Origin: Apus apus
Lineage: Eukaryota; Chordata; Aves; Apodiformes; Apodidae
Assembly: GCF_020740795.1 (NCBI RefSeq)
Contig: NC_067282.1
Span: 152,134,858-152,198,857, forward strand
Direction of reading: 5' to 3'
DNA length: 64,000 bases
The notes beneath the pieces are model-generated. The model had not been told where the DNA came from, made no database searches, and saw nothing but the letters and a program-made list of their open reading frames with translations. Below are positions 35,212 through 47,200 of the stretch, piece by piece. The position numbers were made by a program, and so were the translations under genes. Each line of letters starts with the position of its first letter. The first letter of the stretch is position 1.

Positions 35212-38200
35212 ATGTCTGGTTCGGTAGATGATGTGCCCTGCATGAACTTTGAAGCCAACATATTTGCAAAGAGCCTGTGCCAGCACTGTTTCCAAGCCGC
35301 AGGGGCTCATGAGCACTCTATCCAGGTGAGCTCCTCCATCTCACCTGGAGGCTATGAATACTTAATTAAGAGCTTCTTTGTTCCGTGTTGGGACTCCTTG
35401 CGTCTTTGTAGAGATGGAAATCCCTAAGACAAAGGCTCAGCTGGGCTTCCTGGATGTCTCTGGGGGAAAGCTGCATGGGGAGAGACTCTTTCCGTGCATG
35501 GGAATCCATCGTTTAACCATGCCCAGACCCGAGCTGGGAACCACCTTAGCTGGAAAGGGCTGGACACTGAGCGTGAGGGGCTTGATAGATCCTGGAAGGG
35601 AAAGCAGGGTGTCACAGATGCAAAGCTACAAGGAGGGAAGTGGGGAATGGCACAGCAGGAACCCATCCTGGATTGATCTGTTTGATGTTTGCTGGCATTT
35701 ACAGCCTGCCTTGCCTAAAATATGGTCCCGGTGGATGTCCCTGTGGCCCCCAGCTGTCAGCTTAGGGCTGGGCTGAGTCCTGTCTCTGAGGAAGCTGCAG
35801 TGAGCCGTTCCCAGAGAGGAAGGCAGGAGGGGGATAAATCTCAAAGGACTTAGGGCTCCGGATGCCCTCAGTCCAGCACAGTCCTTCAGCACAGGGCTGG
35901 AAGCACAGGCCGCTTGGCTGCCTCTGACCGGGCGACAGCTGGTTTCATGTTCACAAAGGGTTTCGTGTTGTTTGCCGTCCTCCAGGAGCAACTGGCCTGG
36001 GATGATGAAATAGTAATGAGCCACCCTCTCTCTTTCTTGCCCTCTCCCTCTCTCCCCCTGGCCCTGGGCCCTCTAAGGTTACCTCAGCCCTTCGCCTGCG
36101 ATCTGCTCAGAGCTGTCGCCTCTGAGTGAATCCCAGTGCTGGTGAGATGCTGGAGGGAAAGCAGAATGGACAGCCAGCTTCCCAGAGCCTCCTCCCCCAC
36201 TGCTCATAAGCCCTGCAGGTAATGGGGCTGGGGAGGATGCTGAGACACCTGCAAGCCCTGACAGAGAGAAGCAAGGGCTGAGGCTTCAGCCTTCTCTGCA
36301 AAAATTACCCTCCATCTTGGCTCCGTTGCCTTTCCCTGGGCTATCTGGGTGACGAGGGAGAGCGGCTGCCAGCAGCACCAGCGCCGACACGGGGGGGCAG
36401 TTTCCCTGAACCTCATCCACACACGCTGTCTCTGGGATGCCTGCAGCATTCAGCATCAAATAGGAGTGTGCTAGACTTCTCTCCCCTTCTGAAGTAGAAG
36501 GAAAATCTCAACCGTGGGCTGGAAGAGGCATCAAGAGCCCTGGGGGACAGGCTGTTCTCAGAGGAGGTAGAAGAAACCCGTGTGCCCAAAGGGCAGCCTT
36601 TCTCCTCATCCTCACCATGCTGACAGCACCACTGCACCCCTTTCACCCTTGCAGGAGCATGCCGTGGAGGTTCCAGGGTGTGACGCCAGCAGCAATGCAG
36701 ACCCAGGCGGGCCCTGGGATGCTCTCCACATTTTAGCCCCCCAGTGTGAGGTATACGTGTGCGTGGGCCCAGCAGAGGAGACGGAGGGGTGAGTACCAGC
36801 TGCTCTAACAAGCCCCCTTGGTGGAAAGAATGGAGGAGGGGGAGTGGGAAGCCAAGCAAGGGGGAATCAGATGCCTTCTCCCTGGTGCTCTGCAGAAAAA
36901 GGGCTGAGCAAACCCCATGCTATGCTCTCTGAGTTCTTCTTTGCTGGCCAGTTAGAGGTCAGGGGACCACAAAAAGAGTCTTCTTGGTCCTCATTGGTTC
37001 TAGAGCAAGGCTAGTGGTCCCAGAATGGGCTCTGCCAGCCTCTGCTCATCCAGTAGAGAGAGAGCTGGTGTGGCTTGGGCTGCCAGCACTGTCACCCACC
37101 CCTGAGCTATGCGGGATGTGCTGACCACCAGCTGTCCTCTCTCCCTGCCCCACAGCTGGCATGAGAGCAGGGGATATCCCCCACTCAGCCCCAGAGCTGA
37201 GGGTGAGCACGGAGAAACCGGCACCGACCCCAGCGCTTGTGCCGAAGCCAGCTCCGCGCTTGCCAGGGTGAGATGGGGATCTCTTGTGGTTTGGGTTATT
37301 TTGGTCTACCCAGCCCCCTCAGCCCTTCAGTGCCATTTCTGATGGGCACATTCAGAAAGTCTTGAGATGCAAAGGGGGATTAGCTGAGATCTTTAGTCTC
37401 CACAAAGGAGGCTTTCTCCCTAAAGAGCATGAGATTCACTCTTGGATTTCCCCATGCGGACTTTATTATGTTGTTTCTTGCCATGCCCACTGATGTTGAG
37501 CTGGGGTCAACTTATGTTCACCTAGCTCCTCTCCTGGTTTCTTGTTACCAGCAGCTTTGGGTTGAATGGGCTGTAACTTCTCATAGGTGTTCTTACCTCC
37601 TTCCAGCCCACAAAAGCTATCAGTTCCCATTGCAGAGATTTGCCCTATCTTGTCTCCCAGGATGGGGAAATGACCCGGTTGTGGGACAACACTTTGGGAT
37701 CAGGCAAATGGGACATGATGAGCTACACAGGCTGCAGGGAGCAGGTACAGGCACGTGCCCTGCAGGAAGACAGACCCAGGTGGGCTCAGCCCATTCCCTC
37801 TGGATCGTGGGTAAGAATCGAGCCCCAGGACTTTAGGAAAGAAATCTACCCACTGAAAGCAGGTACACTTGGTTTGCTCCTGTGTGAGATCCTCATTCTG
37901 GTTTGCTTTTCACCCAGGGGTCTCTGGAGTTCACGGCAGATCTCAGTTTAGATTTAGCATTTCTTTACCCAATTCTGGTCCCAGGAGGCATTCAGCACCT
38001 CCATGGGTACCATGTGAAGGGATGAGGCCCAGAGATGGCATCTCCATGTGTGTTGAACATGAAATGTGGGTCTCCTGGGTGCTCTCTCTCTGCATGGTTT
38101 GGCATGCCCTCAGCTCGCAGCACTGTGTCCCATCACTCCCACCCTGCCTGGAGGGAGCCTGGATTTTATCCCTGCCCTCCTGGACCATTTCTAGCTCTCC

Positions 38201-41200
38201 TCCGAAGACCTGCTTTGCTGTGGACGTGGTGGCATCCCGCATTGCTCCTGGGTCCCCCAGTAACGGCCTTCTCCCCGTCCCAGAGCACCGCCCCGCCAGC
38301 CAGAAGCCTGAGGAGAGCTGGCCAAAGCACCGTATCGAGAGCGGCTATTTTTCCCTGGACCGCCGGAAAACCGACCCTCCCCGGGCATCCCCCCCGCCGC
38401 GTCCTGCTGCCGCCGGCTCCTCGCTGGCCCGCGGCAACCCGTTGGGCAGCAGCGGGCACCTCACCGGCTCCCGGCTTCGGGAACCCCGCAGGCACCCCAG
38501 CGGCGGGGGTGCGGAGGGGCGGCACGGGCTGGAAAAGCAGGAATACACGGTGCTGGCAGACCTGCCCAAGCCCAAACGCCTCGGCCAGCGGGATGCTGTC
38601 GATCGCTGCGGCTCCCGCACGCTCAGCCCCGGCCGGGTGGAGGTGGAGAAGATATTTGGCTGCCAGCGCAGGTGAGAAGCAAGGGGTCTGTGCAGTGGTC
38701 AGAGGTGGGGGATCGCCCCGCTCTGCTGTTGGGAGGCCCCTGCCCCCCAGTTGCCATGCCTCGGGGAGAGAAGCGGGGCTAGATGGTGAATCTTGGCGTT
38801 CAGCTGTGCTTAAATTTCCCTTAAAGCAAGGGCTGGGTGTTAGGCTCAGCACCTGCTGGCCTGGGGAGCTCGCCCATTGGCAGCACACAGGCAGCTAAGG
38901 CCATTGGAAAAGTGGAGCAAAGCTGTTCCACTGGAAGCAGAGGGAGAAGCCCACCCTCCTCATTCTCACAGCCACCTCCTGGAAGCCACAGGATGTGCTG
39001 CTGAGCAGGACAAGCCATGGGAAGGGGAAAGGAAAGAGGTGGTACTCACTCCAGTGTCAGTGGCTCCCCAGGGATCCAGAGTCCACCTTAGGAACTGCTC
39101 AGGAAAGGACTGGGGATGCCAAGAAGTACCCAGTGCTGGTTGGATCTTGGCTGGAGAAGTACGACTGGCTCCAAGTGTAGTGGCACAGGGCAGGATGGGA
39201 CGTAAGTGGGGACCATGGAAGTAGGCTGGACAGATGGGTGGGATGTGAAGGACCAGACGGAGGGAAGCTTAAGGAATAGTGTGAAGAAGACATAGGGGAA
39301 GCAGCATGACATGAAAGCTGGGGTGGTGGAAGTGATGGGGACAGGGAGATGCTATGATGCACCCAGCATCTGGGGCGGGTGGAGGTCTGCGGGGTCAGGC
39401 TTAGGTGGAGCAGGGTCTGCAGGGGCTCTGCCTCCGAGCTGAGCCTGGCAGCAGCCAGACAAACCCTGTGTGCCCTCAGGAAATCGGAGACCCTGGAGGC
39501 CTTCCAGGCCCTGGAGGAGGGCCGTGTGGACCGGCTTGATGGCAAGACCCCAGTGCCACCCAGCAAAGGCCGCCCGGTTCCAAGGCAGTCCAGCCCCAGC
39601 CTGCCCAGGGAGGTGAGGCCTGCGCAGCGGGACCCCATCTCAGCTCCCTGTGTAGAGTTGCTTTTCCCGGCCACATCTTCCTCTACTTCTGCCACAAGCT
39701 TCTCTCTTCCATTCTCCTGCTCCTCCTTCCCTTTATTCCCAGGCGATGGACTCGGACTCTTGGCTCTGAAATGGCAGCAGCCCCTTCACCCTTTGGGTAC
39801 AAGAGGCTTTTCTTCAATATGGACTGGCTCTATGCATGAGGATGCAGTTGTTGTCTGGGGAATTATTTAGCCAATCTGTCTCCCAGACCTAATCCTGTCT
39901 TGTTCCTGCTCACCAGTATTTATTTTTTTTTAAGACGACTGTTTGCTTTCCCCCATGTCCCTAGGGTCAGCGGCAAACGTGGCACCTCGAGCAGCGCAGC
40001 AGAGACCCCAAGGGGCCCCTACGTTCCCCTAGCCCAGCTCGGCACCCCGAGAAGACCAGCAAGAGCCGGGGGGACCCCCTGCGGCCCACCAGCCCCACCT
40101 GGCTGCTGGAGAGAGGCAGCCGGAGCCCACGCTCCGCCAGCCCGGCCCGTCGGTCGGAGCGGAGGGCAGGGGAGCCCCTGAGCCCTCCCTGGCACTCAGA
40201 CAAAAGCTGGAGAAGCCGAGGGGAGCCCAGCCGCCCACAGACCTCAGAGAGGGGCCAAGCCGCTTGGCAGGCCAGGAATACGGGGCAAGTCCTGGAGAGG
40301 AAGAGCCAAGGGGACTCTCTGCACCCTGCAGGCCTTGGGAAGGGCTCGGACAACAGGAGGCTGAGCCAGGCAGGGGCACCAGCACGGTCCCTCAGTCCTG
40401 GGAGACACACGGAGAGCACGTGGAGAAGCCAAAAGATCTCACCTCCCAGCACGGCGCGGGGGGCAGAGAGGCAACGGGTGAAGTCGGGGGAGCCGCTGCA
40501 CCTCAGGAGGCCCGGGAAGCCACCTGAATGTGGCTGGCAGAGCCTCCGGGAAAAGCTGCCACCCTCGCATCCTGGGAAGGGCATCGGCAGTGACTCGAAA
40601 GGCCGAGGCAAGCCTCTGCGCCCCACAAGCCCAACACGACCACTGGAGCAGGACTGGGGGGGTCGGAAGGATGCCCACCAAGCGCAGGCATGGGAGAAGG
40701 ACTGGAAACAACAAGAGAAGCCTGTGTGCCATGCAGACTTGATGCACCAGCTGGAAAGGGACTGGAAAAGCCCTGCTAAATGTCTGGACACAGGGCTACG
40801 GCCAGATGACAGCTGGAAAAGGCCTGAGAGTCCAGCACAGCTGCTGGAGGACAACTGGAAGGGTCCCAAGCGCACTCAAGACACAAACAACCCAGAAAAG
40901 CCATTGGAAAGCGACTGGGGGAACAAGAGGCTTCTAATTTACCATGTGAGTTAAACAGAAACCAGAGGTGATGGGGATGCCCCCAGGCGTAAAACTGGCA
41001 AGCACAGAGTGGGTGGGTCCCCTGGGTTGCAATTCTGCACGCTCAGCCTCCCCTGGATCCTCTGCTTCTCCGGGGGAGCTGTGCTGCCTGCCTGGCACCG
41101 GGAGGAGGGAGGATGCATCCCTTGCTGGTCCATGCCAGGAGGTGAATGCTCAGGTCTGGGAAAAGAGGCAAGGACTTAACCTGCACAACTTCAGCTCCTG

Positions 41201-44200
41201 CTTTCTCCCCCTGCAGCCCCAGCTGGGTGGAGGCACCTTCCCAGCACACAGCAGTGCCAGCTCCTCTGGAAGCCCGCAGCCACATTCAAATGCCAGTGAG
41301 AAGCGCAACAAGGTAGGGGCCAAGCCCTGGGAATGAGGAAGGGTGGCCACCCTTCTCTGGTGGTCACTACAGGCAGCACCTGGGTCTCCAGCACTTGATC
41401 TGAACAGGCTCAGGGTGGTGCTGCCTTCCTGTGACCTCCTGGGCACCACACTCACTAGCACCCCCCTTGCGTTCGTCCTTTCCCCATTTATCGGGTGGGG
41501 AAACTGAGGCAGAGAGCCTTGTCTTAAAGCCAGAGAGGGACAAGCAGGAGGCCTTAAACTAAAATCGGAGTGTCCCTGCTTTCCTTCCCTTTATTATTGC
41601 CCAGTGCTACGATGGCACAAAAGGTTTTACAGGATGAAGCAGGCTTTAGCAGCACGAAAGAAGATACAGTTAATTGTGTTGGCATTCCTGGGATACCAAA
41701 AGTTGCACAAGAGCAGCTTTGGAGGGCTGTAGAAAAGTGTCCCAGGGTCCTGTGTAGCTGGCAGCTGTGCCCGAGTCCCTGCCTCCATCCCCCTTCTGTC
41801 TGTCAGTTGTCTTGGCCAGGTTGTCCCCTGCCAGGGCTTGGCTTTGTGCCAAGGAGAAACTGCAGCTGGGCAGGAGGCTCTGAAACTCGAAACGGGTGAC
41901 ATCCCTTCCTTCGCTGCCCTGCCCCAGGCCAGAGAGGAGCTGAAAGCCTTGAGCTGCCACTGCACAACTGAGGCTGGTTGACCCCACCTATTCCTGGTTT
42001 CTTCAGCACTGAGCTCTTGGCCAGGCACCTTTGGTGAGAAGTGTAGTCTCAGTGTAATTGAACAGCAGAGCCTGGCATTTCATTATGTGGAGCTCATGCC
42101 CCTTTTCCTTTGGGATCATCTCTAGCAATTCCCCTTTCTGATGCCAGCTGGCTTTCCAGGGGCACAAAGCACCTCCTGCTACCACCTCTGCCAGGATGGC
42201 AAATCACAGCTTCAGGGGTTCATCTGGGGGGACAGGGGACCATAGAATCATAGAGTGGTTTGGACTGGAAGGGACCTTAAAGATCACCTAGTTTCAACAC
42301 CCCTGCCATGGGCAGGGACACCTCCCACTAGACCAGGTTGCTCCAAGCCCCATCCACCCTGGCCTTGAACGCTCCCAGGGAGAGGGTGTTTACAACTTCT
42401 CGGGGCAGATAAAACCGAGCAGCTTCAGGAATGAAGGTGAGGACCCCACTGTGTGCACACACATGACGGGACTGCTGAAAATCCCTGCTTTAAAAAATAA
42501 TAATAATAATGATAATAATAACCCCTGCCTGAAAGAAAACCCTGCCTGGAGAAGGGCTGTGCTCACGGCTGTCCTTTCTTAGGGCAGCAGCGACTCAGCC
42601 CGTCCCTCCCTGAGCTTCAACTTTGCCCGGGCCAGCCAGGAGGCAGCGGGACGCGGCTCAGCCCCATCGCCGCCCCGTCCCGGGGCCGTCCCCGTGTTCC
42701 GTGTGCCCCGGCGGCCTCGCCCGCCCCGCCGGCTCCATTGGCTGCGGGCGGCCGGGGCGGCGGCGGCTTGGCTGCCATTGGGCTGCCCGGGCCCTCCCAG
42801 GAAGTTTAGGGGGGAGGAAAGGAAAGTTTTTCGGGTGGGTTGTGGGTTTTCTTTTCTTCCCCACCCCGCCCCCCTCCTTTTTTTTTCTCTTTACTTTTTT
42901 TTTCTTAATTAAAAAAAAAAAAACAAAACCAAAAAGGAGGGGTGGGGGGCGGAAGGCGATCGTGGGGCGGGCGGCAGAGCCAGCATGGTGGGCCCGCGGA
43001 AGCCGCCCGGTCGCTGAAGCAGCCCCGCAGCCCTGGCTGCCAGCGCCCGGCCCCGCCGCGACCCCGGCCCCGCCACCGGCCCCGCCACCGGCCGCGGCGC
43101 CCCCGCCATGACGGTGAGTTGGGAGCGGGGTGCCGGGATTGGGGTGGGGGGTCGAGGGGGAGAGCTCCTGGAGGGGATTGCCCGGCGGGACCCCTCCGGG
43201 CAGCCCGGGGCTGGGAAGGGGCGGAGGGTCCCCAGCTGTCAGCCGCCGCCCCCCCGGGGTCACTCCGCTCCCTGCCCGCCCCGGGCCCCGCTGCTCCCCG
43301 CCGGTGCCCGAGGCTGCGGCGGAGGCTCGGTGCCTCCTTCAGAGCCCGTCACAGCCAGGTTCCCCTCCTGGGCTCTCCGAGGCCGCTCGGTAGAATCAGT
43401 CCGTTAGCATCACTTCTTCGTTAGCGGTGGGCATCACCCCACCTGCATAGACGTCCTCAAGGCTGTACGTGGACCGGGCTGAGGCCCGCCGAGCTCACTG
43501 CACCGATGACCGCAATCGGATGCAAAACCTGCGTCCCCCCTGGGCGTGGGGATCTCCTGCTCCCTGCGGGGACCAGATGCGGTTTTGGGGCCGGGAGCGT
43601 CCCACCCCTGGGGCGAGCCTTCCTCAGCACCTGATGGCCCCGAGAGGAAAGCTGCGGAGCAGAGCGGGGTGACGGAGGTGACCGGTCGGGTTGTGTCCCC
43701 CAGCTGAAGGGCGGTGGGAAAGGGAGAGCCTGTCACCCCAGCCTGTTGCCCGCTTGCTTTTGCAGTACATATAGATGCAGGAGCTACATGTGTGCTCCAG
43801 CCTGGGAGTGGTTTTGCTTCCACCCAACCGAGCTGGAGCGGTTTGGCTTTGTGTTTTGGCCTGGGGCCTGCGCCTTGTGGAGCGGGTTCCCTTTTTGGAG
43901 GAGAGGAAACATTGTGTTTTCCGGGAGGCTGAGAGTCCGTCTCGTGGAGGTGAGGGGACCTGTGTTTCTGGGGAGCATTTGGGAGCAGGAAGAGCTGGAA
44001 AGCATCGTGACAGCAGAGACTTGCAATGGACAGAGCACACCTGACCATCCCGTCCCCTCCTTGGACACCAAACTTTCTCAGCCTGGCGCAGCCTCTTCTC
44101 GGTCCTGGCGCCTCTGTGCCACCCAGGAGCCATTCTTTTGCTCCCACCCCATCCCCTTTCCTTCTTTGGTGTTTACATTCTTCAGATACTTGCAGGCTGT

Positions 44201-47200
44201 TATCACCTCCCCTGTAGCCCTTCTTCAAGGCAGAGCAGGCAGCTGCCTCTCCTTAACCTGTTGATGTAAGCCAGTCTTTCCAGGCATCACCAATGTCCCT
44301 GGCCACTTGGGACCCCCTCTGGTGTCTCTACCTGGCCAATTGCAGGGCTGAACATACAACTCTGGTGGGTACAGATGCAACCAGGCAAAATTGCTCCTGC
44401 CCTGTCCCATGCTGAAGCCTTGCCATCTGCAGCCTCAAGCTGTGCTGCAAGGCCATGCATTTTGCCGGGGGTGCATCCTGCCACATCCTTGCATCTCCGG
44501 CACCCGGATCTCTCCCAGCAGTTCGTCTTTCCTGGACGTTTCCTCCACCCACCGCAGGGCCATTTCCTCTGAGGGGGGGGTTCGGTTTGGACCCCACTCT
44601 CTTCTCTGCTGGTGTCCCAAGTTCTTTGTGCCAGATGAGGAAGCTGGATTTTGTTGTGTGAAGGGGGAGAAAAGTGGCTTTAAGTACTTTGTGCATCAAC
44701 TGGTGCCTTGTCCTCTGGTGCCAGCCCTGCTATGACAATAACAGATCAAAGCCAATTCCAGGGCTGTGGCTCTGTGTCTGGGGCTGGCAGGGAAAACATG
44801 AGCCCTGTGCAATTCGCCCACTTGGAAGTAACCCTCTGGGGGGGATTTTCTGGCCCCAGAGCTGCTTCAGAGGCAGCAGTTCCCACTGGACTTTGTGCCA
44901 GTTTTCCTAGCAGTGTACAATCCGGATAATGTTCATTAGTTTAGCACCTAATGCTTTGGTGTTGTAAATCGACAGTAGGACAAGAGCCAGCTGATCTGTA
45001 CAACAGCCCTAGCCACAAATCCCTTAGCTCTCTTTCTCCCTATATTGTTTTTCTGCCTCAGGAGCCTGCCGGGCTCTCTTCTGCTGAGCACACGTGTGTC
45101 CCGGGAGGGGGAGGTTGTGCTTTGACGTTTCGCCTCCTTTCCTTCCCTCCTGCCGCTCCCAGTTCGGAGCCGGAGCTGAAGTCACTGGATTGGAAGGGAT
45201 AACGGGAAAAAGGGTGGAGCTGCTGCCACAGGGAAGGAATTAATTTTTGCAGTGCCTTTTCAGGGTGGCAGCAGGGCCAGTGGGATGTCCAGGTCCGTAG
45301 GGATGAGGGTGCGTGCATCCCCCGTGTCTCCCAGCTGCCGGCAGCACCCATCACCTCGGCGGGAGGTGAGGTGTGGGAGCCCCCTGTGCCCTTTTGCTCT
45401 GGTTTCCTTCCCTTCCCTAGTGGCTTGGGGCCACAGTTGGACACTTCTGGCCAGGCCTGAAGCTGTAGCAGCTGCTGACTCTCCCCTCAGCCAGCATTCC
45501 CGTGTCTGCTCAAACCAATAGCCAGAGCATTGGGACGAGCCAGCATGTACTGGGCTCTTGCCACCCCATAACCTTGGGTGTAACCCAAGAGCTGCAGCTT
45601 GACAAGATGAAAGCAGGGGAAGGCTTGGCCCAGCTGGGCGGCCAGGGAGCTGGGATTGCTGGATAGCTGCAGCCAACTGCTGGGCTCATTTGCAGGGCAC
45701 AGAGTGGCCGTCAGCTTGCTGAGCCATCCTTTCTCACTAGCTTGGTCTGGGGTGATGGTTGTGGCATGTGGGGACTGCTGGGGTCTTCCCCAGGGCTGGC
45801 AGGTCTAGTGCCAACCACTGGGAGGTCCAGCTCTGGCACCATCACCTCTTCAGCACTGTCCCTGCCTGGTTCGGCTGCAGAAAAAGGGATAGATCAGCAA
45901 ACTCTGGTTTCTTGGGGAGAAGAGGCATTGCACTGTATTTTTTGGTGGTGCAACTTCTCCAGAGCCAGTAGCATTGGGAGGAGGGACCAGCTCAAGCATG
46001 TTTGTCTGAGGACAAAGCCAGGGAGAGCAGTTCTCATGATTCAGCTCTCTGGCACTCCACCTTGGGAAGGAGATAAACTGGTTGGGATGCCGCACTGGTG
46101 GTGTGAGGTTAGGAGGAGGCAGGGAGCAGGGGGGGAAACTTCTTTCTTGCATGGGGTGATCCAGATGAAACTCTGTTCATCCTCATCTTTGGTAGCTGTG
46201 GCTGGGCAGAGGGCTGGCTCTGCAGCAGAAGAGAGCAGAGAGAGCTAGGTAAAGAGGAGCCTCCAGCATCTTGGAAAGGATTGAGGCTTGAAGAGGGTCA
46301 AGTCTTGGAGAGGGTCAAGTGCATGTTGTGACTCTGATTTTATCCCTACCCTGGGGCACATGATTTAAAGGCTTGTGTTTTTACAGGTGTTGAAGCACCT
46401 TCTGTACATTTGTTGTGAGGGCTGCTTTTATCTTTGATAAATGATCAGCGGTGAAGTTACTAGAGGGAATGTAGCTCTGAGGCACAGATGACCAGGGTTT
46501 GGACAAGACATGTCTGATTCTTTGCAACTTTGCCTCTGTCTCCGATGCAAGTTCCATCAGTGGTGGTGGAGCACTCCCTTCTGCCCGCTCTTCTTGTCTC
46601 TCTCCCTCTTAACTGGTGAGAACTAGATCCAGTCCTCCTCCACCAGGTCCTGCACCCCTATGAGTTTCCTAAAAGCAATGGCAGGCTATTCCCACTGTTT
46701 TTCTGCCACTGGGGCCTTGCCTTCCACCGCCTGGCATGAAAAGCCCTTTTGTGGGTCACTCCAAGACAATAACCTTCTGTTTTGTCCTTTTCTGTCCAGC
46801 CGGACCTCCTCAATTTCAAGAAGGGATGGATGTCCATCCTGGACGAGCCAGGAGAGGTAAGCCAGAGGCAGGGACCTGCTTCTTCCCCCAGCCCATGCTG
46901 CTAGAGATCCCTGACAAGCAGCTGATTTCCTTCCCCCTCCCTCGCTGAGATCACTCCCACTGGGAAAGGCAGTGAGAAGCCTTTGGTGGAGGTGCCTCAC
47001 TCTGTGTGCGGGCATGGAGGTTCACCCGGTGCCCCTCTCCCAGCCAAGGGGGAGGAGGAAGGGGAAGAGAAGGCCAAGAGGTCATGGTGCAGAGCATCCC
47101 TCCCTGTTCCTATGCTTCCCCTGGTAACTGCCTATCCCTTTCCCTCCTCTCTTTTCCCTTCCCTGCCCTGCCTGATTGGCCTGCAGTGGAAGAAACATTG

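Noticed and set aside
39967-40875. 302-codon minus-strand frame
   Set aside because: Antisense shadow of the TRIOBP Trp-repeat exon; the plus frame has matching phases and human similarity.
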